Source of the DNA: Serratia nevei
Lineage (GTDB): Bacteria; Pseudomonadota; Gammaproteobacteria; Enterobacterales; Enterobacteriaceae
Reading direction: 5' to 3'
Assembly: GCF_037948395.1 (NCBI RefSeq)
Contig: NZ_CP149940.1
Coordinates: 1,178,001 to 1,242,000 of the forward strand
Length of the DNA stretch: 64,000 nucleotides
The notes under the pieces are model-generated. The model did no database searches. It was not told where the DNA came from and saw only the letters and a program-made list of their open reading frames with translations. The translations under genes and the position numbers were made by a program. Positions 58,333 to 64,000 of this stretch are shown piece after piece (position 1 is the stretch's first letter; each line of letters begins with the position of its first letter).

Positions 58333-59997
58333 ATGAGTGAGGCTGAAGCCCGCCCAACCAATTTTATCCGTCAGATCGTCGATGAAGATCTGGCGTCGGG
58401 GAAACACACGTCGGTACATACCCGCTTCCCGCCGGAGCCTAACGGCTATCTGCATATCGGCCACGCCAAGTCCATCTGCCTGAACTTCGGCATCGCCAAG
58501 GACTATCAGGGCCAGTGCAACCTGCGTTTCGATGACACCAACCCGGTGAAAGAAGACATCGAGTTCGTGGAGTCAATCAAGCACGACGTGGAGTGGCTGG
58601 GCTTTGAGTGGAGCGGCAACGTTCGTTACTCCTCAGACTATTTCGATCAGCTGCACCAGTATGCGGTTGAGCTGATCACCAAGGGCCTGGCCTACGTCGA
58701 TGAGCTGTCGCCGGAGCAGATCCGTGAATATCGCGGCACCCTGACCGCGCCGGGCAAAGACAGCCCGTACCGCGGCCGCAGCGTGGAAGAGAACCTGGCG
58801 CTGTTCGAGAAGATGCGCAACGGCGAGTTCGCCGAAGGCGCCGCCTGCCTGCGCGCCAAGATCGATATGGCTTCGCCGTTTATCGTGATGCGCGATCCGG
58901 TGCTGTACCGCATCAAGTTCGCCGAACACCACCAGACCGGCAATAAATGGTGCATCTATCCGATGTACGATTTCACCCACTGCATTTCCGATGCGCTGGA
59001 AGGGATCACCCATTCGCTGTGCACCCTGGAATTCCAGGATAACCGCCGTCTGTATGACTGGGTGCTGGATAACATCACCATTCCTTGCCACCCGCGTCAG
59101 TACGAGTTTTCGCGTCTCAACCTCGAATACGCCATCATGTCGAAGCGCAAGCTGCACCAGCTGGTGGCCGAGAAGATCGTCGAAGGCTGGGACGATCCGC
59201 GTATGCCGACCGTCTCCGGTCTGCGCCGTCGCGGTTATACCGCCGCCTCGATTCGTGAGTTCTGCCTGCGCATCGGCGTGACCAAGCAAGACAACAACGT
59301 CGAGATGGTGGCGCTGGAATCCTGCATCCGCGACGATCTGAACGAGAACGCCCCGCGCGCCATGGCGGTGCTGGATCCGGTGAAAATCGTCATCGAGAAC
59401 ATGGGCGATGCGGTGGAAATGGTCACCATGCCTAACCACCCGAACAAACCGGAAATGGGCAGCCGAGATGTGCCGTTCAGCCGCGAGATCTATATCGATC
59501 GCGCCGACTTCCGCGAAGAAGCCAACAAGCAGTACAAGCGTCTGGTGCTGGGCAAGGAAGTGCGTCTGCGCAATGCGTACGTGATCAAGGCCGAGCGCGT
59601 CGAGAAGGACGAAGCGGGCGAGATCACCACCCTCTTCTGCAGCTACGATGCGGAAACGCTGAGCAAAGATCCTGCCGACGGCCGCAAGGTGAAGGGCGTG
59701 ATCCACTGGGTGTCAGCGGCGCACGCGCTGCCGGCGGAAATTCGCCTGTACGATCGCCTGTTCAGCGTGCCTAATCCGGGCGCGGCGGAGGATTTCCTCT
59801 CCACCATCAACCCGGAATCGCTGGTCATCAAGCACGGCTTCGTCGAGCCGAGCCTGGCAGCTGCACAGCCGGAGAAAGCCTATCAGTTCGAGCGTGAAGG
59901 TTACTTCTGCGCCGACAACCGTCACTCGTCGGCCGAGCATCTGGTGTTTAACCGCACCGTCGGCCTGCGTGACACCTGGGCGAAAATCGAAGGCTAA
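58333..59997 (+). CDS. glnS: Glutaminyl-tRNA synthetase
   Basis: 554 residues, the E. coli length. A class I synthetase: the HIGH motif is in [12 protein letters not shown], and the KMSKS-like loop is in IMSKRKL. The C-terminal beta-barrel anticodon-binding domains follow from about residue 340. The ATG at 58333 follows GAGGAACAG. It charges the three glutamine tRNAs encoded at 47.3-47.7 kb among others. Confidence 0.98.
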   Translation: MSEAEARPTNFIRQIVDEDLASGKHTSVHTRFPPEPNGYLHIGHAKSICLNFGIAKDYQGQCNLRFDDTNPVKEDIEFVESIKHDVEWLGFEWSGNVRYSSDYFDQLHQYAVELITKGLAYVDELSPEQIREYRGTLTAPGKDSPYRGRSVEENLALFEKMRNGEFAEGAACLRAKIDMASPFIVMRDPVLYRIKFAEHHQTGNKWCIYPMYDFTHCISDALEGITHSLCTLEFQDNRRLYDWVLDNITIPCHPRQYEFSRLNLEYAIMSKRKLHQLVAEKIVEGWDDPRMPTVSGLRRRGYTAASIREFCLRIGVTKQDNNVEMVALESCIRDDLNENAPRAMAVLDPVKIVIENMGDAVEMVTMPNHPNKPEMGSRDVPFSREIYIDRADFREEANKQYKRLVLGKEVRLRNAYVIKAERVEKDEAGEITTLFCSYDAETLSKDPADGRKVKGVIHWVSAAHALPAEIRLYDRLFSVPNPGAAEDFLSTINPESLVIKHGFVEPSLAAAQPEKAYQFEREGYFCADNRHSSAEHLVFNRTVGLRDTWAKIEG

Positions 59998-60025
59998 TCT
60001 TATTCGCCTCGAAAATTAATGAATC

Positions 60026-60051
60026 AGCGCGGCTTTAAGCCGCGCTTTTTT
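60026..60051 (+). terminator. Terminator of glnS
   Basis: AGCGCGGC-TTTAA-GCCGCGCT (60026-60046) is followed by a T-run to 60051. Confidence 0.88.
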
Positions 60052-60203
60052 ATGCCTGCGCTCAGCTCGCGATCTATTCCTCTCTCATTTTATCCGGGGT
60101 GCGTTTAATTAATGGCGACGCATTAACCCATTAGTTCTCTTATATTGGTCCTATTAGTCTTCATTTTTTCTTATATATTCGTGATGCGAATTAATTTCAT
60201 TTG

Positions 60204-60215
60204 GAGAGCGCTCTC
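60204..60215. promoter_or_regulatory. Perfect palindrome upstream of chiP, LacI-type operator candidate
   Basis: GAGAGCGCTCTC is a perfect 12-bp dyad in AT-rich flanks with a central CG, the layout of LacI/GalR-family operators. It is about 370 bp before chiP and 200 bp upstream of the NagC-like site. TATAT elements just left of it (60172-60179) could belong to a second promoter. Confidence 0.4.
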
Positions 60216-60361
60216 AATTTTTATCGTCTGACTGACGAATTTAGCCAGGCTGAAACCATTAATCGTCTCTGGTTGACCTTGTATCTCAATTTATTTTGAT
60301 TTAATTGAATTTTTTATTCGACACCCTCTATGATCACCAGCGTAACAAATTCTCACTGATA

Positions 60362-60377
60362 TGTGCTCCTTGTCATA
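60362..60377. promoter_or_regulatory. Candidate CRP site upstream of chiP
   Basis: TGTGC-TCCTTG-TCATA matches eight of ten CRP core positions. chiP of E. coli needs CRP, which supports the call. Confidence 0.4.
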
Positions 60378-60379
60378 CT

Positions 60380-60412
60380 TTGACAAATCTCCCTCATTTT
60401 TCATTTGATAAT
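60380..60412 (+). promoter_or_regulatory. Putative chiP promoter
   Basis: A perfect TTGACA (60380-60385) is followed by poor -10 candidates (TTTGAT at 18 bp or GATAAT at 21 bp). The latter runs into the NagC-like palindrome. The leader would then be about 155 nt. Confidence 0.4.
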
Positions 60413-60424
60413 TCGCGTCGCGAA
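60412..60424. promoter_or_regulatory. NagC-like operator of chiP
   Basis: TTCGCG-T-CGCGAA is a perfect dyad flanked by AT-rich sequence, like NagC sites with a CGCG core. NagC represses chiP in E. coli, and nagC is in this window. Confidence 0.55.
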
Positions 60425-60484
60425 AAATAGTCTGTCTGTAGCAATTAGTGCTGTGGGAATAACATCTCGTCGGCAATATTTTTT

Positions 60485-60502
60485 ACCCGTTCGGGTTTTT
60501 TA
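60485..60502 (+). terminator. Short intrinsic terminator inside the chiP leader
   Basis: ACCC-GTTC-GGGT (60485-60496) is followed by a run of T. It lies 74 bp before the chiP start codon, so it could be an attenuator of chiP or end a separate short upstream transcript. Confidence 0.45.
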
Positions 60503-60556
60503 TTGGCAGTCGTGCAGGGCAGTGGTGAACACAGGCGGCTGCAACTTTTAAGTTAA

Positions 60557-60573
60557 GTCAAAGAGGAATTTCA
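60557..60573 (+). promoter_or_regulatory. ChiX small-RNA target over the chiP ribosome site
   Basis: GTCAAAGAGGAATTTCA is the exact reverse complement of 17 nt of the E. coli ChiX seed region (UGAAAUUCCUCUUUGAC, from memory). It contains the AGAGGAA Shine-Dalgarno sequence of chiP, so pairing should block translation when chitooligosaccharides are absent. Confidence 0.88.
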
Positions 60574-60575
60574 AT

Positions 60576-61979
60576 ATGGGTACGCACGGTGCTCAGCGTA
60601 AAACGCTGGCGCTCGCAGTCGCGGGCGCGCTGTTGGGAACAGGGTTTGCCATGGCGCCTGAGGCGAAAGCCGCAGGGTTTATCGATGATTCCACGCTGAC
60701 CGGCGGCATTTATTACTGGCAACGTGAGCGCGACCGTAAAGATCTTAATCCGGACAGCAAGGATTACAACCAATACACCACCAACCTGTCGCACTCCACC
60801 GCCAACCTGAGCCTGGATTTCGCTTCGGGCTACGCCTGGGACATGTTCGGTCTGGACGTCGGTGCCTTTACCGCCATCGAGCTGGCGGAATCCAGCGCCA
60901 GCGGCCACCCGAACGAGATCGCGTTCTCCTCGAAAAACCGTACCTACGACGAAGACTATTCCGGTGACAAAGGCGGCGTCAGCCTGTACAAAGCCGCCGC
61001 CAAATTCAAATACGGCCCGGTCTGGGCGCGCGCCGGCTATATTCAGCCGAGCGGCCAAACCCTGCTGGCGCCGCACTGGAGCTTTATGCCGGGCACCTAT
61101 CAGGGGGCCGAAGCCGGCGCCAAGTTCGACTACGGCGACGCCGGTGCGTTGAGCTTCTCCTACATGTGGACCGATAAATACAAGGCGCCGTGGCATATCG
61201 AGATGGACGACTTCCGCCAGAACGATAAGAAAACGCGCGTCTCCTACCTGCACTCGCTGGGCGCCAAGTACGATTTCAAAAACGATCTGGTGCTGGAAGC
61301 CGCCTTCGGCCAGGCGCAGGGTTATGTGAATCAATACTTCACCAAGGCGTCTTACAAATTCGATGTGCTCGGCAACCCGCTGACCACCAGTTACCAGTTC
61401 TACGGTGCGGAAGACCGCATCAGCGACAAGAACGATCCGAACAGCATCTACGACGGCCTGGCCTGGCTGCAGGCGCTGACCTTCGGTTACACCACCGGGC
61501 AGTTCAACTGGCGTCTGGAAGGCACCATGGTCAAGGCGGAAGGCAACCAGGGCTTCTTCCTGCAGCGCATGACCCCGACCTACGCCTCGTCCAACGGTCG
61601 TCTGGACGTGTGGTGGGATAACCGCTCCGACTTTAACGCCAACGGTGAGAAAGCGGTGTACGCCGGCGTGATGTATGACCTCAGCAACTGGAACCTGCCG
61701 GGCATGGCGGTCGGCGGCTCCTACGTTTACGCCTGGGACGCCAAGCCGAGCACCAACCCGATCTACGATCAGAGCCAGCGCCTGAAGGAAAGCGCCTGGA
61801 GCCTGGACGCGATGTACACCATCCAGGAAGGGCGCGCCAAGGGCACCCTGATCAAGCTGCACTACACCCAGTATGACAACCACACCAACATCCCGAGCTG
61901 GGGCGGCGGTTACGGCAACATCTTCCAGGACGAGAAAGACGTCAAGTTCATGGTCATCGCGCCATTCACCATCTTCTGA
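60576..61979 (+). CDS. chiP: Chitoporin ChiP
   Basis: 467 residues. The signal peptide is cleaved near residue 32 ([11 protein letters not shown]). The mature protein is an OprD-family outer-membrane barrel with many aromatic-rich amphipathic strands ([33 protein letters not shown]) and the C-terminal phenylalanine in APFTIF. It lets chitooligosaccharides into the periplasm. AGAGGAA lies 8 nt before the ATG, inside the ChiX target. It is followed by chiQ (46 bp) and chitobiase, the chiPQ-ctb operon of Serratia. Confidence 0.95.
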   Translation: MGTHGAQRKTLALAVAGALLGTGFAMAPEAKAAGFIDDSTLTGGIYYWQRERDRKDLNPDSKDYNQYTTNLSHSTANLSLDFASGYAWDMFGLDVGAFTAIELAESSASGHPNEIAFSSKNRTYDEDYSGDKGGVSLYKAAAKFKYGPVWARAGYIQPSGQTLLAPHWSFMPGTYQGAEAGAKFDYGDAGALSFSYMWTDKYKAPWHIEMDDFRQNDKKTRVSYLHSLGAKYDFKNDLVLEAAFGQAQGYVNQYFTKASYKFDVLGNPLTTSYQFYGAEDRISDKNDPNSIYDGLAWLQALTFGYTTGQFNWRLEGTMVKAEGNQGFFLQRMTPTYASSNGRLDVWWDNRSDFNANGEKAVYAGVMYDLSNWNLPGMAVGGSYVYAWDAKPSTNPIYDQSQRLKESAWSLDAMYTIQEGRAKGTLIKLHYTQYDNHTNIPSWGGGYGNIFQDEKDVKFMVIAPFTIF

Positions 61980-62025
61980 TGCGTTCCCCGGCCTCGCCGC
62001 CGGGGGCAGTTAAGGGAATTCAACG

Positions 62026-62352
62026 ATGAAAAAAATCATGCTGATGTTGGCGGCCGCCGCGGCCTTGAGCGCCTGTGCGCAACCCGCCGCACCGCCGGAA
62101 GATGCCAAATTGAAGCAGGCTTACAGCGCCTGCATCAACACCGCCGAAGGTTCGCCGGAGCGTCTGCAACCCTGTAAGGCGGTGCTGAACGTGCTGAAAC
62201 AAGAGAAGCAGCACCAGCAGTTCGCCGCGCAGGAAACGGTGCGGGTGATGGATTATCAGAACTGCATTATGGCGGTGCACAGCGGTAACGGTCAGGCTTA
62301 CGACGCCAAGTGCGGCAAGCTGTGGCAAGAAATTCGCGATAACAATAATTAA
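62026..62352 (+). CDS. chiQ: Lipoprotein ChiQ (YbfN homologue)
   Basis: 108 residues. The signal peptide ends in a lipobox, LSAC, so it is a lipoprotein of about 90 mature residues. Three further cysteines (YSACINT, LQPCKAV, QNCIMAV) and one near the end may form disulfides in the periplasm. It matches E. coli ChiQ/YbfN by position and form. The role is unknown. The gap to chitobiase is 13 bp. Confidence 0.9.
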   Translation: MKKIMLMLAAAAALSACAQPAAPPEDAKLKQAYSACINTAEGSPERLQPCKAVLNVLKQEKQHQQFAAQETVRVMDYQNCIMAVHSGNGQAYDAKCGKLWQEIRDNNN

Positions 62353-62365
62353 GAAGGACAAGAAC

Positions 62366-64000
62366 ATGAACGCATTCAAACTGAGCGCATTAGCCGCGTT
62401 GACGGCAACGATGGGATTTCTGGGCGGCATGGGAAACGCCATGGCCGATCAACAGCTGGTGGATCAGCTGAGCCAGCTGAAGCTGAACGTAAAAATGCTG
62501 GATAACCGCGCCGGCGAAAACGGCGTGGATTGCGCGGCGCTGGGCGCCGACTGGGCCTCATGCAACCGGGTGTTGTTCACCCTCAGCAACGACGGCCAGG
62601 CGATCGACGGTAAAGACTGGGTCATCTATTTCCACAGCCCGCGCCAGACCCTGCGGGTAGACAACGACCAGTTCAAGATTGCTCACCTCACCGGCGATCT
62701 GTACAAGCTGGAGCCGACCGCCAAATTCAGCGGCTTCCCGGCCGGTAAGGCGGTGGAAATCCCGGTGGTCGCCGAATATTGGCAGCTGTTCAGAAACGAC
62801 TTCCTGCCGCGCTGGTATGCCACGTCCGGCGACGCCAAGCCGAAAATGCTGGCGAATACCGACACCGAAAACCTGGACCAGTTTGTGGCGCCGTTCACCG
62901 GCGACCAGTGGAAGCGCACCAAGGACGACAAAAACATTCTGATGACGCCGGCTTCGCGCTTTGTCAGCAATGCCGATCTGCAGACGCTGCCTGCCGGCGC
63001 GCTGCGCGGCCAGATCGTGCCGACGCCGATGCAGGTGAAGGTTCACGCGCAGGACGTCGATTTGCGCAAAGGGGTATCGCCGGATCTAAGCACGCTGGTC
63101 AAGCCGGCGGCGGACGTCGTCAACCAGCGCTTCGCGCTGCTGGGCGTGCCGGTTCAGGCCAACGGCTATCCGATCAAGACCGACATCCAGCCGGGCAAGT
63201 TTAAAGGCGCGATGGCGGTGCCGGGCGCCTATGAGCTGAAAATCGGCAAGAAAGAGGCGCGGGTGATCGGCTTCGATCAGGCCGGGGTGTTCTACGGGCT
63301 GCAGTCGATCCTGTCGTTAGTGCCGAGCGACGGCAGCGGCAAGATCGCCACGCTGGACGCCAGCGATGCGCCGCGCTTCCAGTATCGCGGCATTTTCCTC
63401 GACGTAGCGCGCAACTTCCATAAGAAGGACGCGGTGCTGCGCCTGTTGGATCAAATGGCGGCCTACAAGCTCAACAAATTCCACTTCCACCTGAGCGATG
63501 ACGAAGGCTGGCGCATCGAGATCCCCGGTTTGCCTGAGCTGACGGAGGTCGGCGGCCAGCGCTGCCACGATCTGAGCGAAACCACCTGTCTGCTGCCGCA
63601 GTACGGCCAGGGGCCGGACGTCTACGGCGGCTTCTTCAGCCGTCAGGACTATATCGACATCATCAAATACGCCCAGGCACGCCAGATTGAAGTGATCCCG
63701 GAGATCGACATGCCGGCACACGCCCGCGCCGCGGTGGTCTCGATGGAAGCGCGCTATAAAAAGCTGCATGCCGCCGGGAAAGAGCAAGAGGCCAACGAAT
63801 TCCGCCTGGTGGATCCGACCGATACCTCCAACACCACCTCCGTGCAGTTCTTTAACCGCCAGAGCTACCTGAACCCGTGCCTGGATTCTTCCCAGCGTTT
63901 TGTCGACAAGGTGATCGGCGAGATCGCCCAGATGCATAAAGAGGCCGGCCAGCCGATCAAGACCTGGCACTTCGGCGGCGACGAAGCGAAAAACATTCGC
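62366..64000 (+). CDS. ctb: Chitobiase (GH20 beta-N-acetylhexosaminidase), 3' end outside window
   Basis: The first 545 residues are present. The signal peptide (cleavage after NAMA, residue 27) is followed by a carbohydrate-binding-like domain (about 28-180), the GH20 small domain (about 210-335) and the catalytic barrel from about 336 ([37 protein letters not shown]). The visible end [10 protein letters not shown] places the catalytic Asp-Glu pair at residues 539 and 540, exactly the numbering of S. marcescens chitobiase. It splits chitobiose to GlcNAc in the periplasm. AAGAAGGACAAG precedes the ATG. Confidence 0.97.
   Translation, partial: MNAFKLSALAALTATMGFLGGMGNAMADQQLVDQLSQLKLNVKMLDNRAGENGVDCAALGADWASCNRVLFTLSNDGQAIDGKDWVIYFHSPRQTLRVDNDQFKIAHLTGDLYKLEPTAKFSGFPAGKAVEIPVVAEYWQLFRNDFLPRWYATSGDAKPKMLANTDTENLDQFVAPFTGDQWKRTKDDKNILMTPASRFVSNADLQTLPAGALRGQIVPTPMQVKVHAQDVDLRKGVSPDLSTLVKPAADVVNQRFALLGVPVQANGYPIKTDIQPGKFKGAMAVPGAYELKIGKKEARVIGFDQAGVFYGLQSILSLVPSDGSGKIATLDASDAPRFQYRGIFLDVARNFHKKDAVLRLLDQMAAYKLNKFHFHLSDDEGWRIEIPGLPELTEVGGQRCHDLSETTCLLPQYGQGPDVYGGFFSRQDYIDIIKYAQARQIEVIPEIDMPAHARAAVVSMEARYKKLHAAGKEQEANEFRLVDPTDTSNTTSVQFFNRQSYLNPCLDSSQRFVDKVIGEIAQMHKEAGQPIKTWHFGGDEAKNIR

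Overview
The window is chromosomal DNA of an enterobacterium in the Yersiniaceae, almost certainly Serratia marcescens or a very close relative. The reasons are: high GC with strong GC3; gene order of the Escherichia coli 14-15 min region (cspE, crcB, tatE, lipA-lipB, ybeD, dacA, rlpA, mrdB-mrdA, rlmH, rsfS, nadD, holA, lptE, leuS, ybeL, rihA, gltLKJI, lnt, corC, ybeY, ybeZ, miaB, ubiF, tRNAs, asnB, nagDCAB, nagE, glnS, chiPQ); and two Serratia-type chitinolytic enzymes, a ChiC-type chitinase lying between asnB and nagD, and chitobiase (ctb) directly after chiPQ.

Left part (1-14.2 kb) is accessory. It holds a partial Bcr/CflA-type exporter (-), an AT-rich 1 kb gap, an aldo/keto reductase divergent from a LysR regulator, a flavodoxin-like oxidoreductase, a gap with two well-formed intrinsic terminators and possible small RNAs, a MASE1-like diguanylate cyclase, a cold-shock-domain fusion protein and a VOC-fold protein. 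A six-gene minus-strand cluster follows (M20 hydrolase, flavin monooxygenase, amino-acid binding protein, GNAT, permease, ATPase). Its gene content matches the Bacillus subtilis yxeKLMNOP set for taking up S-modified cysteines, N-acetylating them, oxidatively cleaving them and deacetylating the product.

Middle part (14.2-47.2 kb) is conserved housekeeping: cspE; a TetR/MFS pair; a 31-residue membrane microprotein; crcB behind a clear fluoride riboswitch; an AdrA/DgcC-like diguanylate cyclase; tatE; lipoate synthesis; the elongasome genes mrdA/mrdB/rlpA/dacA; rlmH-rsfS; nadD-holA-lptE-leuS; an azoreductase with an extra tail; rihA; an orphan deaminase-fold protein; the gltIJKL glutamate/aspartate transporter; lnt-corC-ybeY-ybeZ; yjdM; miaB; ubiF.

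Right part (47.2-64 kb) contains six tRNA genes (Met-Leu-Gln-Gln-Met-Gln) with a stringent-type promoter, asnB, and a compact chitin/GlcNAc region: chiC, nagD (umpH), nagC, nagA, nagB, divergent nagE, then glnS, then chiP-chiQ-ctb. ChiC cuts chitin outside the cell, ChiP admits chitooligosaccharides, chitobiase makes GlcNAc in the periplasm, NagE imports and phosphorylates it, and NagA/NagB feed it into glycolysis. NagC is the GlcNAc-6-P-responsive repressor. The nagB-nagE spacer shows two NagC boxes exactly 94 bp apart centre to centre around a CRP site. The chiP leader carries a 17-nt perfect complement to the enterobacterial small RNA ChiX over its ribosome binding site. No insertion sequences, prophage or CRISPR arrays were seen.
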